The position numbers and the translations under genes are program-made. Shown in pieces: positions 46,570-60,305 of a stretch of DNA of 64,000 bases. The notes beneath the pieces were generated by a model. It did not search any database. It was not told where the DNA came from and was given only the letters and a program-made list of their open reading frames with translations. The stretch is taken from the NCBI GenBank assembly GCA_026182355.1, contig JAPFBL010000049.1, positions 620,001 through 684,000 of the forward strand, given 5' to 3'. Each line of letters begins with the position of its first letter. The stretch's first letter is position 1. This stretch comes from Hermatobates lingyangjiaoensis (taxonomy: Eukaryota > Arthropoda > Insecta > Hemiptera > Hermatobatidae).

Positions 46570-49010
46570 TTGTTATTTTGTTAATTGTTATCTTGTTTAA
46601 TAAAGATTATAAGCTCAAATTTTATTACTGTCCATTTAATCTTTATTTATCTAAACTACTTATGAGTAATTAATAAATTTGAGAATAATATAATTATGCA
46701 AATTATACAATATTGTGACTGCTAATAATTTTTTTCATATGAATTCTAAATAACATATTATGTCACTTTTTCTTACTCTTCTATACAAATAAAAGACTAC
46801 AATATATAATTACACTTTGATAACAAATTTCCTAAAACACAATACTTTTTCAACGATGTCAAGTAATTTACTGCAAAATTGATATGAATAAGAAAAAGTT
46901 AAAACAAATTAAAAAAGATGAGAGAACTCTTATTATGAACCATTTGAACACGGTCCAACATGACTTAATTGAAATTTAATTTCTTGGTTATTGAACAAGA
47001 TGACACTTTATGATTAGGGTTTTTTAATTATCTCTAAATATTTAATTACATAAAAAATATTATAAGTATGATTAATTCTGTTTAAAAAAATTTGATTTAC
47101 ATATATTCACTTTTTCTAGAATAAGGGTGCTCAACCGTGGCTGGTGGACAATATTTTAATGGGCCACTGAACCATTTTCATCAGTTATAACTACTAAGTG
47201 GAGTAATACGCGAAGACACTCTATATCACCATAACTTCATGCGCATGCCGTTCCTCACTGGAACTAGTGTAAAAAAAACTTGTGCTAGATATTTGTTGCA
47301 GATTGTGAAAATTCTACCGTCATTACAGCAAATACCACAATACGAACCAATTGCTGTATATTCTAGCAGTTTTCATAACACTGCGAATGACTAATTAATC
47401 CCATAGTATTTGATGCATCCATCAAAACAGAATAAAATACAAATTATTACTTTTAGGTTTTATCTAATAAAATTAAAATTTAGCCGAGACAGGATAATGC
47501 TTGAAATATTTTGAGCTTAGGCAGACAAGTACATCCCTATGTATGTATTAGACAACTGAAAGAGAGGACAGTAACTCCTTGAAAAATTCCCAAGATCTTC
47601 ACATTTGACTCTGAATCATTGTATTTCATTTAAAGTCCCATAGAAATCTTGATACTTTTACTAACGACTATACCATAATTATTATACTTTAAATTCAATC
47701 CTATAAATGTAATAGATTAATTTTTACTAAACTTTTAATAATTAATAAAGTACTTTGTTAGATCCTGGTTGGTTTGTTTGAGACTGGGTAGCACCGGATA
47801 ACTACAATACAAGATTTTTTTTTAGTACTTTGTTTACCGAACTTTTTTAGAATTTTTTAATGTTCTCTTAGCTAATTTTAATGTGCCCAAAAGCAAATTG
47901 AAATTCAAAACAGTAAAAGGTGAAGAACTCAATGCAATATAAGAAAATATGACTTTATTGTATACAAAAAATTTTATACTCCACTTCTTCATAAATAATC
48001 AGAACAATAAATCATTCACATTGAAATGGGTTTAGAACTATTTTTTATTATTCATTGTTAACAATTTTACCTTAAAATTAAGAGTTAAATCAAGTTAACA
48101 AACGAATTATTAATGTAATATATTTCCAATACTTTATCAATATGCCGAAAATTAAAGTTATTTAAAAAAGTACATATAACTTAGAAAATATCATTATTTT
48201 TTGCTAATTTGTAAAAAATGACAATTTATAATTTCTTTACAAATTACGAACAGTATATTTTAATTACACCCTGAATACATTTACATTAAAGAAATAGATA
48301 ATTGTTTGGCAGTTTTGTTGTCCATTTGAAACGGGTTTAAAAATGAAATAAATATATCAACAAGAAATGGTTAAAAATATTAATATTGGATTGAAAAAAT
48401 CAGTACTTACTTTGTTGTATCATTATTATTCAACATTTCATAATAAAATATTTTAAGTTCTCAAATTATTCAAGATTTAGTATAATTTAATAAAGTAGAA
48501 TAATTTGAAAGCAAGTTGTCAATGCAGATCATATATTATTAAATTATGCGAAGAACCAACTTGTCGAGCCCAAGGGGAGTGTTCGGAGAAACAAATCTCT
48601 TATGGAGTAAACAATTTATATATTGAAACTATGAATAAAATCATCCAGAATAGCAATCATGAAACACAATAATTTGTCAAAATGGTACTGATGAAAAACT
48701 CCTAAACTAGTCTTTATCAACGAGGTCAAATTTCTTTTCACCGACATATGGAAGCGAAATATTGAACTTTTCTTTTTTACACAACCTCAGAACTCGCCTG
48801 TCTTCTACAACTTACATCTTATAGACAGCCTCACATATCAACTATCAAAACAATTTTAAAAGACAGAGCTGTTAATTAATTAATATAAACTCAAGTAAAA
48901 ACTGACATCATTTGATATAGATACTTTTACCGATAAACACTCAAAAATAAGGGTCAGATGAAGCCTTACAAAAGATTCAAGTCAAATTAGGTATATTGAT
49001 ACATTCTGTT
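46570..49010. other. AT-rich stretch, no gene seen
   Basis: At 47127-47180 GGGTGCTCAACCGTGGCTGG and a following GGGCCACTGAA faintly recall a hAT terminus. Otherwise nothing is supported. Confidence 0.4.
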
Positions 49011-49014
49011 CCTT

Positions 49015-49060
49015 TTGAAGATGGGTAAAGGTTGAAGCCCGAAACCGGTTGAATAACTCC
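49015..49060 (+). repeat. PLE terminus with hammerhead-like motif, family D
   Basis: TTGAAGA at 49015-49021, one T, GGG...CCC hairpin, GAAA at 49041-49044, then CCGGTTGA. Same family as the nested insertion at 39577-39609 but a single, non-palindromic copy. Confidence 0.55.
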
Positions 49061-49131
49061 AGCTGCAGGTTATCTTCGTAAATATACGACGTAAGACGTA
49101 AGACAGTATATTTACTAATATAAATCAAATT

Positions 49132-49350
49132 AGGTATAGTTGGCTGTTCCCACGAGACGAGCACACGTAAACTATAAAGCCCTTTGTGATACAAAAAAAA
49201 AAACAGAATTGATTCTACATTAGGAACTCTAAAGTAAGCCTTACTCATGTTTATGAGGGTCGCGATGTGGACAAGCACCTGTAATAGTACAGACTTGAGG
49301 CTGACTGTTTTATGAATTCTCTGAGGGACTGTGGACCACATTTTCAATAT
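49132..49350 (-). repeat. tRNA-derived SINE, copy 4 (decayed)
   Basis: Body and tail of the SINE family are recognisable (GATTCTACATTAGGAACTC, TGTAATAGTACAG). The tRNA-like head is displaced or lost; a head-like GCTAACAAGCTAACC appears at about 49447. Strongly diverged. Confidence 0.55.
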
Positions 49351-49469
49351 CCACATGGTAAAATTTAATTCAAGAATCTATGTCAGTACAATATATAATC
49401 TAATAAAAAGTAAACTGAATTGAATACAACATGAACAACTCGATAGCTAACAAGCTAACCACCTGGACA

Positions 49470-50870
49470 AATATAGTTACCTGGACATTTGAAATGTCGA
49501 AGAAATGGTTATGTCCGACTAGTATACTAGCGCACCCTTCATTATAGAGTTCTTTGCTACAGATGACTGATGCTTTTGATACACAAACCGGTGCGGTTCT
49601 TAACCAGATTTGTACTTACATAATTTAAAAACCTACAGCACCTACGATCTCAATCTTAGACAGTTTTAGGTGAAATATTTCTGTTTTATGCTTGAATGAA
49701 AATACTTCAACGTATGTAGGGAGCACAAACAGCTTATGTATTCCAAAAATTTGCCGCCGATATCAGGAAGACAGAATGTGGCGGTTGATAAGTTGTTACT
49801 GATGAAATTTTTCCTCTTTACCTACCGCACTAGAGAGTTAATAATAAATCATGTGATACTAGTTATACAACAATAAAAGAATTAAATATTCCTATAACAT
49901 TTATAAAATAAAGTTTTGATCTAAAATGGAAAGACATTTTATATAGTCAAATAAAAGTAGCATGATGAACTAGGTAACCGAAGTCCAAGTCTGTAGTTTG
50001 CCTAGATTTTTTATGTGGGTTCTTTGAACTCCCACACTCAAACAACATGAGATATTAGGTACTTCTCAATGATTTCTCTCGTCTAAATGAACCTGATTGA
50101 CGCAAAATTTAATGCTCCAGATGTAGAATCAATGAAGTAATAAAGTTATTTGTAGCTATTAAAATATAGATAACAAATTGCTAACTATATATAAAGTTCA
50201 AGACAGAATTAAACAGAACTACTAAAATTCAATGCACCATAATAAAATTGACCACTATGCAATTGATAATAATGAGTCAAATTTATTAGAAATTAATTAC
50301 AGTTAAACGTATATCAACACGTTTTCACACCGTGCCAAAACATGGTGGACAGGTTTCTGAAAATACTTCTTATGTAAAATAATACATTAAGTGACTTGAA
50401 ACAATATTAATAATGTATAACGATATTTTAAAAAAACCTTTCAATGTGCCAAGTAAATTAAATATAAAATAAAATCAGCCAAAATAACAATTATTATTTA
50501 ATAATAAAGGTATTACGAAGTAGCTCTTATTAATAACTACCACATAACCCCATTCCAAAAACATAATATATTAATGATGAAGTTACTTGCATATAATAAC
50601 CTACAATAAATAAACATAACAAAGAAAGCTAGAAGAATACACTGATACAATAAAGGAAACGAAATGTTCAATAAAAAGCAAAAACCTTTTTTTTTTATTT
50701 TAAGAAAGTTAAGTTTTAAAAAACTATTGAATTTTTAGAAAGAAATTTTAACAAAAGAAAATTTAAGAGTTTATACAATAACAGTATTAAGACTGGAAAA
50801 CATGACATCTAACCAGGGTCTCATAACGTAGTCCACCTTGACCTCCAGAGGTACACAGGAGCATACAGAG
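49470..50870. other. AT-rich stretch, no gene seen
   Basis: No supported feature. Confidence 0.45.
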
Positions 50871-50874
50871 AGGT

Positions 50875-51308
50875 GTTGTTTTCTTCAAGTTCAAGAAAAG
50901 CTGGTCGTTAATCCTGCAATGTGAGTGAGTGGCCTTGCGACTCGAGTTACTAACAGCAGGGATTTCTGCTTGTCCTTTATATCAATGAAAGAACTTTAAA
51001 ATTTTGATACTATTTTCAACCTGAATATTTAAAAGTGATTTCAGTTTTTGAATTAGTATAGTTTCTAAAAGTCTCAGTTTATGGTAGCTACTTTCTTGTT
51101 TAATTAAAAATTACGAAAATAATTAAAATATAAAGTAACCACCATAAACTGAGACTTTCAGGTTAAAAATAGTAGTGAAATTTTAAAGATTTTTCATTCA
51201 TATAAAGGATAAGCAGAAACCGCTGCAGGTAGAAACCCAAACGGCGAGGCTACTCACTTATCCCGAAGGACTAACGACCAGATTTTGTAGAAATTGAAGA
51301 AAAACAAC
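50875..51308. repeat. Diverged fold-back element
   Basis: Arms 50875-51093 and 51133-51308 are reverse complements with numerous small differences (roughly three quarters matching by eye). Shared landmarks are GTCTCAGTTTATGGTAGCTA near the centre and GTTGTTTTCTTCAAG at the outer end. No coding sequence or known terminus was recognised. It is older than the PLE fold-backs. Confidence 0.75.
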
Positions 51309-51515
51309 CCCCAATGTTTATATAAACTAGAAAATTCACCCAAGAATTTGTTCACGTCTTAAGGATGAATGTTGATTATTAGAAACATGTTGACTATAGG
51401 AAATATTCTTTCCCGTGTAGACGAAGTATTAGATACTGTACACGAAAGTGTTCTTTAGACACATTTAGATGCTTGTTAGGAAAGAAGTATCAGGTAAGTT
51501 TAGTGCTACGTTCAA

Positions 51516-51516
<1 letters not shown>

Positions 51517-51548
<32 letters not shown>

Positions 51549-51700
51549 GTAGCGATTTCTAAAAGCTGTCCGGAGGAAAATATATGATTAGTTGCGTTAG
51601 TTTGAGCCATTCTCTTCAGCCTGAAGATAACCAGGGAATGGTTGAAACATGACACAAGTAATACAGTCAAGAGGTCACTATAGAAAAATATATTCCTTTT
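51517..51700 (+). repeat. (TA)n and PLE terminus, family E
   Basis: (TA)n at 51517-51548, then a terminus with CTGAAGA at 51621-51627, one T, a perfect 5-bp hairpin AACCA/TGGTT with loop GGGAA, and GAAA at 51644-51647. GATTAGTTGCGTTAG at 51588 recurs inverted at 52186-52198 next to another TA tract, so the two may bracket one element. Confidence 0.6.
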
Positions 51701-51719
51701 AATCAACTTGCCAGAAATA

Positions 51720-52980
51720 GAAACAGTAATCTTCGACAGTGCAAAAACCAGTTTAACTTCAAGATGACAAAACTAATTACACGAAGGAGGCTCTATGTGA
51801 AAAAGTTCTAGTCCAGTGTCAATACACTTTTAACAAGCCGGACTGTGCAACCTTTACTCCCAAACGGCATTAGGACAAAGGCTCCTTTACCTAGAAGACT
51901 AATTACAGCCTCAAGAAAAGAAAAATTACATATGCAGTCTGCAATAGGACAAACTAACACCCCACTAACATAAAAACAATAATGGCATGAACCAGGATTT
52001 CACTGCAAGGTGATCCTCATGTTTTCTACCGATTTCTTATTTTAAAGATAGACTGTGTAACATCTACACACATTTGCAAGACAACGGACACTTTGCAAAG
52101 TAGCAAGTAACTGGGTCTTTTTCAATAAATGCATACTTCAATTCAACTTGACGTACAAAAAAAATCTATTACTATTGGTCACTAGCGCAACTAATCATAT
52201 ATATATATAAAACTTTATACATGGTAAAGAGATCAACGAAAGAAATAGAAGTAGATATATAAAAGCCAAAAACCTATCTAAGAAAGGATTATCTTCACTG
52301 CAACAGATAATCAGACAACTGCAACAGACAATATATTTCAGCGGAAGGTTAGTAAAGATATAAGATAATACAAGAAGAGGTAAATGAAGTTATATGACAG
52401 GTTCAATAATGTAGTATGATAACGGAAGGTCAACTAAGATATATAAGAAACTAAGGAAAAGAAAAATAAGGTTATAAGACTGTTGTATGGGTTGATAATG
52501 TTATACGATAATTGAAGAAGGTTACACTCACTGTATAGGGTTATACAATTCTTTTTTTATGATATAACCTTATTTAACATTTCTCTATTTTCTTATGTAC
52601 CTTTTGTAACCTTAACCTGTTGTATTATAACCTTAATTAACTTCTCTTGTAATCGTTTCTTTCATCCTTTGTAGATGGATGAAGAATAGTAACCATATTT
52701 GTTTCTATTGTGTAATATTTACCTTCCCTGGTAAATTTCTCGGACTTTTCTTTTACAATGTAGGAAATCCCTTCTTAAATTTCCTTTATTTCATCTACTT
52801 TTATTTTTTTCTCTAATATTCTTACCCCGTATACCATTAAATATATGCATTATAACCTTTTTTATCCTTATAGAACTTATTAATTTTATCCTTCTTCCAT
52901 TTCGATTGTTTCTTGATTGCAGAAAATTAGTTAATAAGAACAAATCTCTTTTCTTCTTTTACCTCTTTCTACTTCTTTTA
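51720..52980. other. AT-rich stretch, possible decayed PLE interior
   Basis: Lies between matching short ends (51588 and 52198) but no reverse-transcriptase or endonuclease motif could be read. From 52330 the sequence is low-complexity with repeated AACCTTA-type runs. Confidence 0.3.
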
Positions 52981-52982
52981 AC

Positions 52983-53040
52983 CAGATGACGACGGATGTG
53001 AAAATATGGCAAACTGAAGTGATGTGTAAAGTTTTTTTTT
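52983..53040 (+). repeat. Decayed PLE family B terminus
   Basis: CAGATGACGACGGATGTGAA then AATATGG and GAAGTGATG match the family B terminus at 18800-18840 with several substitutions (CTGATGA to CAGATGA, GAAA kept in part). Confidence 0.5.
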
Positions 53041-53079
53041 AGGTTACTTAAAATTCTTTGCCATATATATATATTGACG

Positions 53080-53285
53080 TCTACACCATAACAAAATAAT
53101 CAGAACTGTGACTAAGATATTTCAACCGTACAAGTGATCTTTGTCATCTTAAGCGTACATTTCAGTATGAGTGACCCTCTGATTAAGACTATTTGTTTTA
53201 GTTAAAAAATCTTAGTCACTCTTTTGATTTTCTTACCATGGTTTAGATGTTCATTATTATTTCACATGTTTACTGTGAAATATCG
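53080..53285. repeat. PLE family A inverted pair, decayed
   Basis: Minus copy at about 53085-53150 (ACTAAGATATTTCAACCGTA) and plus copy at about 53180-53280 (CTGATTAAGACTATTTG..., AAAAAATCTTAGTCAC, then CACATGTTTACTGTGAAAT). (TA)n follows at 53288-53306. Confidence 0.65.
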
Positions 53286-53309
53286 TTACATATATATATA
53301 TATATTAGT

Positions 53310-56300
53310 GTAGGAGGGCAGTATTTCTTCACGGAGGTATATTTGATTAAAATACTCAGCAGCTTATGTGCTCACGAATTTTCAGATTAATTTACTGTAG
53401 TCTTATAAGGACTTTCTGGTGGGTAGGTGTAAGTTCCTATACTATTTCTCCAAACGACATACTAAACTAATATGAACAGGAAATTACTAAAAGAAAAACT
53501 ATTGAATACAAGCAAAACAAAAGCAGTATTTTTGATCTGTTGTTTTGTCTTAGGGACCATTTCATCACATGATGATTTATGTTCCCCATAATTTTAATGA
53601 CAACAATGTTATACTAAATATTATTTTATTCACTGCCTTCTCATTAAGAGGTTATTCAGTTTCATGCATGGGCTGATCCATTCATTTAATTTTCCCATTC
53701 CGATGCATAATCTTTATACATAAATAAAGACTTTGGTCGATAGAAAAAATGACTATAATTGTTTGGGAGCACATATAAATATCTAGTGAAACATTTACAA
53801 AAGGTAAATAATATTATGAGATTGGAAATGATCGTGTGTCAGCTGCTCCTCCAACATAAGAACTTAAGTACATAATTGTTAGTTTTGTCTTAGAAAGAAT
53901 ACCAGCGGAGCGGGGGCAGATGTTGAAAAATATTTCAACTAGTAAAGAATTCGTAAAATATGAATAGTATATTGATATTATCTGCTAAACATTCTTCAGT
54001 TCTAATCCATAATTTAAATATTAGATCGAATTCAGTGAACATTAAATCAAATAGTGGGGAAGAGGGCATCACTGAGTTGAGGCTGTCATATTGTTGTCAA
54101 AAACTAAACAGGTTTATCTAATTGAATAGGATAAAGTAATGCATTTATTTTAAACTAAGTGTTTTGTGAAAATGTGACGGCAGGAGTTTAGTGGGAAGGT
54201 TGAGACACTAGTTTACTAAGTACAAGAAAAATTGAAATCAGATCTATTAAAAGTAGATTATGGATGGCCTTATTACAGATACTTCGTATACACTCCCTTT
54301 ATACATATGTCAACATATAAAGTAATTCTTATATATTTCATAAGAGTTTTACAGGTTGATTTTTTGTTTGTCATTCTTACAGGAAATTCATATTACAGAT
54401 ATTACCATTACTTAGGAATGTCTAATCTAACTTTCTTAGGTCATCAAAAGTTGATTCATATTTCTACATTGACAGTGCATAAAAAAAAAACTTTTAAATA
54501 TTATAACCCAGTTAAAAAGTAAACACAACTTTTCAGAAGTGTAAATAAAATAATAAAGATATATAAAGGAAATGAGAACTTTCCAATCTGATTGATGAGA
54601 AACAAGTAGTAAAAAGAACAGCTGATCCTACCTTGAGCAAAAAATTACATTATGTTTATATATTATTTAAAGTTACATAGTTATAGGCATTCCACATAAC
54701 CTGAAGGGAGTTCGAACAATTAAGATATAATACTCATCATAAATTATTTAATTAGAAAAGTTTTCAAACAAGAATGTATTATATTCTAAAATTCAATAAT
54801 TAAATCATAGATATACAAATTTTTGTATTAATAACATGCTTTTTTTCGTTTCTGAATTAGTGCAATAGTTACTCAATGTATTAGAATGATATATACAGTT
54901 CTTAATGACTAACATATTTATATCACATTGACTTAAATCAGATTAAACCATTATATCAGCATCCTTAGATATTTATATTGAGCTTTAATATCATAGTTTT
55001 TTTTAATATTGGTCCATTATAACAAATTATTTTGTAAAAAGTATATCATTATAGTGTCTAAAATTAATAACTCAAATAATATAAATTTACAGGAAGTATA
55101 CATGAAAGACTGGTAAATGAATAAGTACACCGACAAAATAAATCGATATATACTAATTTATCTGAGTTAATATTGACTTAATAATAAAAAATAAATATGA
55201 AAAAATATTCGTTTACCTCAAATATATTTGGATTATAATTTGACTTTTTATTTTAACATTACACTTCAACTTGTCAATCAAAGAATTTGTGGATCGTTGA
55301 GAACTCTATATGAGGAGGGAACGTTTGAATATGAATGTCTTTCTCACAATAGAGAACGTATTCAGCCTTATTTATTGCAGCATTATGAACAAGAGTATTT
55401 CTTTTATTTTCAGGAAAGTTGATAAATTCATTTATTTTAATAATAGGAACAGTAGATTGCATTGATAATCCAAAATTCAGTATGTATTTGTTCTTTAAAG
55501 AAGAAGCCTTATTATTATTTTTAATATTTAATATCTTGAAACATCACTTTCAATCTATGATTTTAGAGTTAATATTTATAAACAAAATATTTAATTTTAA
55601 TATTGACAAAGACTTCAAGATAAAATTAAAAATAAAATCAACAATTGATAGTATACTTCAATTTTACTTACTCTTACTACAGTACTTAAAATCAAAATAC
55701 GAAATTATAAATTCCAATTCTTCTAATTTTGGCAGTTTGATAAACAATAACAATATGTTTAATATTCATGCTGATTAAATATGTTAGTTTCAGAAGAATT
55801 AATTCCTAGACTTTGGTTATTTTTCTCATTGTGTTTAAATATTTTTTTTATGATTGTATTGTTGAAGTTAATTATTTTCTCAGCTAAGATATGAAATTCT
55901 ACTGAGTGCTACTACAATATGAATTTGTTACATTTATACCTCCAGTAAATAGAATAATTTCTTTGTGTATTTCCTTTCCTTTATTATTATTATTATTATT
56001 AAATTACAAGAGTAATATCTTTATATTTGTTCATTCATGCAGCATATTTCAAAGTAATTATAATGATAAGGTTTATTATTATTATTATTATCATTATTTC
56101 TATAATTTGTTACTAAAATATTAAATTATTATTATAAATAACTTCCTAAGACATCAAGTTATTAAAGCATAATAGAGAATATAAAGGTAGTAATTTTTAT
56201 ATTATTTTGAACGACACTAATTTGAATTTTAAGTAGAATTAATACATCAAAATATTCCCATATGTGCGTGCCTAATCATGTGCATACATGGGTATATGTA

Positions 56301-59300
56301 CACTCACAAATTCGGGATTAATTACTGTCAATTAATGTATGTCGAGATTCAAAGAAAATGAAATCATAACTTTAAATATTAAGATAATCTGTGGCATACC
56401 TTTTATTAAAAAAAATTATATTTTTTTTTAAATAACAAATTTAGGGATATAGAACTAATAAACACAATGTGATATTGATTATAAATTAATGTTGGTTAAT
56501 ATTAATTGAGGACCACCTCTGCTTTGGAAAGATAGTAATATGATAATATGTTACAGACAAGTATCCAGCAATTATAGTTAAATCACACGAGTAAAAGTTA
56601 ATCTATATTATAATTTAAGGACCCTAATTGTTGCTGATAAAAATATAACTAATTAATAATCAGAATAGTTTATTTCCCAGTAAAATTTGGGTACATTATT
56701 AAAACTAGTCCTCATAATTGGATAAAAATCACTTGAATGGTTACAAAGGAAAAAAAATGTGTATCTATAATTTTTAATTGTATACGCAATTTTTAGACAG
56801 CATGAATATCCAAGAAATAGTATTGAAATATGTACTTAAGTTCCAGGTAAAATGTTAGATAACAGTGCTTCAGTAAAAAGTTATATACAATTAAAATTCT
56901 CTAAATGCAATTCCTATTTATTAATAATCCTCATAATTATTTGAAATTCTATTATTTTTAACAAATAATAAATAAAGTGTCTTTTAATTCAATAATAATC
57001 TATTTTTTTTAAAATTTAATCTCATTCATTTAATTATAGTTTTATTTATTTCTCAATCACTCAAGTGGAAAGATATATATGTATACCAAACAACAAATGA
57101 GAAGCACAGGCAAAAACTCATTTCAATATTATCGACAATAACAGTCATTCTAATTCTAATACAGCTCACACACTACTTGAGTGGTAAATAACAACTTAGT
57201 TTTAAAGTTGTTAACAGCAGTTACTGTTTGGTTATCAGGTAGAATATTTCTCCTGTTAGTGTTGAGTAATATGAACTTATAAATGGCATTTTCTAGATTC
57301 TAGATGATTTTATGTGAGCGTGTTCATTGTTATTTGGTTTCTCGTTCTCACTGGATAATTTCTAACAAAATTACATGTACACAAAATATTGAGGATCTCC
57401 GCCAAAACATATCACCGATTTAATAATGTTAAATCTACTCATTCAATAAATAGAGATTTCTATCATTAAAAATAAAAATGAATAGAACGATTTAATTTTT
57501 TTTAAATATTTCAGTTCTTACAAGAGGATTTACGAAAAAAAAAGTAATAAATTATGAACAATTAAGTAGACAAATTACAAAAACTATAAACCTATTTTTA
57601 GTTTAATAACAGAACATATTATTTGAGGAATCATACATATCTTTACACTTGAATTGACAGATATTTTCTGATGGGTTTGCAGGTAGTCATTTCTACAAAT
57701 ATTATTTATGAACCATCACAAAAAAAATTGAAAAATTAATAACAACATAGGAAATGTTGTTATCATGAAGTTCCATGATAATAATGTTTGCTGCATTTTT
57801 TAAATTATGTTTATTGCACTTATATCTTAAGGGAATTTTTCCTTATCTGTATCAATATTTCTTATTAAAAAACTAGGTTTATGTCATACCATTATGTTAT
57901 ATAAACATGATATGTTTAAATAATTTCACGAAGATATTACCATAATGTTAGTAAATTGTTATTTTAATATATGTTTTAAAAAGGTTTTGACGCAATTTAA
58001 TGTTTGCTATAATTTTAATCAATTTTATCAAACAATTCTCTCTGTTATTTTAATAATCCTGTTCTAACTATCCATAGGTATATTTGAGAACTATGAGAGT
58101 TAGATATAAATATAAAACAGAATGATATCAAAAGTGTATATATGTATACTACATACCTAAAAGCGCATTTTGACCCGTATTCTCAAAATAAATGGCTTAT
58201 AGGCATATTTATATCTTTTTTTTATAATTAGAAGATCAATTAATATTCAAATGAATATAAATCCCGACTATTCATTGTTTTTAAATTAATTTATGACGAA
58301 TATAAATAATTTTAAAATGAATCATCTGAAACGAACAACTGAAATTCATTTAACACTTTAGCAAAAAAAAAAAATGTGTATACGTAATATATATATATAT
58401 ATGGTAAATTTATTCTAGGTACAGTTATAAGTATCAATCAGTTCAGTTCGAAGGTTAGGATTTAGAGTTTTGTTTAAAAAATTTTATTTTAAACTCTCAT
58501 TCACAATACTAAATAGTTAAACTATAGAAAATTAAAATAATAATTATTTTGAAAAGAATTAATTTAACTGAATAAACAAATATATCATCTCTCCTTGTTG
58601 CATACTGATATTACCAGTTATATTTAATTTGATCAATAAATGTATATGTATTGCACATTAATTCGTAACAATGAAACTCAATATAGTATTTTTTTCCTAT
58701 TTAAAAGGAAAAAAATGTAAAATCTCTTTGGATATTCATGTCCTACATCTGTCTTTATATGATGTCAAATGTAGCCGTATGACAGTTTTCTAGAAAATAA
58801 TGGCAAAAAACGAACTTATAATTTCTTTCAATAGAAGGATAAAATTATAATATTCAACTCACAGTTTATTCATATTTAGAAGGTGATTAATTTGTTTATG
58901 ACTTAATGGAGCAATTGAAAACCTATAATAACAAGGAATAATAATACTGTTGCTGAATTACTACCAGATCAATGGTGGCAAATATAATTTGTATATTTTT
59001 AAAGATATCTAATCCTTAAAAATAATTTGAATGAATATTATTTCTTTAACTTATTTGCATTAAAAATGTGGAATATATAATAGCGTTTCTACCATACCAG
59101 ATATAATTAAAATTTATCCCAAGTTTATTAGTCTAAATAGCAGTCTTTTTTAACACAGTTGATTTTAATGACTTTAAACCTTCCCTGGATTAGATTATAT
59201 ATTTATAATATTGATATTAGCTGACCTTAGGAAGAGTAATAAAAATATTACTTATGTAATCTTTTTTATATCAATCATGATTTTCAGTTTATTTTTAAAT

Positions 59301-60305
59301 AATAAAATTAAGTAATTTATTATTTCTTCTTCAAAATTTAGTGTTTATGCTCTGCAAAAGCATTGAGTTAACAAGTTTGCAATTAGCACCTAGAGATTAA
59401 TCCATTGTTTCAACAATTTTATCTTTTTTTTTTTGAATTGACATTATTAATTACTTTTTTTAAATTCATTAAAGAAGACACATGACTTATTTTATAGCAT
59501 TATAATAATTACTAGTCTATACTGTAACGAATATATATAACAAAATAATTCGGGAATTGGTGAGTTTACGATATTGAAATCAATTTTCATTGTAAACGCT
59601 TAAGTTTGTTTAAAACCATATACACAGCTTTGCAAAAACAGTTATAAATAGAAAGCATGGAAATGAAATATAAGAAATCATACTACACAAACAAATATGT
59701 GCATACAAATAGACAGATACATACAATTTGTAGAAATTAAAATAATTTAAACATAACTTTGCAGAACTCTAAAATTATAATATTACAGGGGTTAGGACTT
59801 CCTAAAATGTCACAAAAAAGATATGACGAAACTTTTAAAAAAATAAAATATTTAATTTTAATGCACCAGCACGTACAAAATCGATAAAACAAAAAACATA
59901 ATAAAACTCAACATACCAGGTAATGAATAACATTGTCAGTATTTTTATTGTTTATTTGTCTTGTTCTTTAACTGCCACTCCTGTTTCTTTAAAATCAAAA
60001 GTACTATGTTAATTACAGGTTATTGAACACAAGAGTTGCTCTAAAAAATTTAGTGCCATACCAAACAAAGGAATAAGTTTTCAAAGGACAAGAGCCTAAA
60101 GTTCCTGAGTTTTTCTAATAATAAAAGAACAGTGACGTTTTTGTTTTAATTTAATGATACCAACAAGAGTAGAGATGGTTAAAATCGGTAAAATGAAGGA
60201 AACATACATTTTTTGAAAGAAAATGCTTATTAGAACTCTAACACAATAACGGTAAATACAATTATACAATAGTCTTAGCAGCCCTTGTCAATAGTACACC
60301 TGATA
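53310..60305. other. 7-kb AT-rich stretch, no gene seen
   Basis: At 53355-53395 there is a diverged arm of the 18606-18738 fold-back, and at 57085-57155 (minus) a decayed PLE family B terminus. The longest frame (55419-55778, 119 codons) is Ile/Leu/Asn/Lys-rich and lacks any recognisable motif; I treat it as chance in AT-rich DNA. ATT-type short repeats occur at 55980-56140. Confidence 0.4.

Noticed and set aside
47120..47190. hAT-like terminal sequence
   Set aside because: Only a partial match to a common hAT start, with no partner end or transposase.
6760..53285. Calling the hammerhead-like motifs active ribozymes
   Set aside because: All copies have an extra base after CTGANGA and no clear stem III with a cleavage triplet; only the conserved fold is supported.
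55419..55778. 119-codon plus-strand frame
   Set aside because: Composition is that of AT-rich DNA (Ile, Asn, Lys, Leu) with no motif; a chance frame is more likely.
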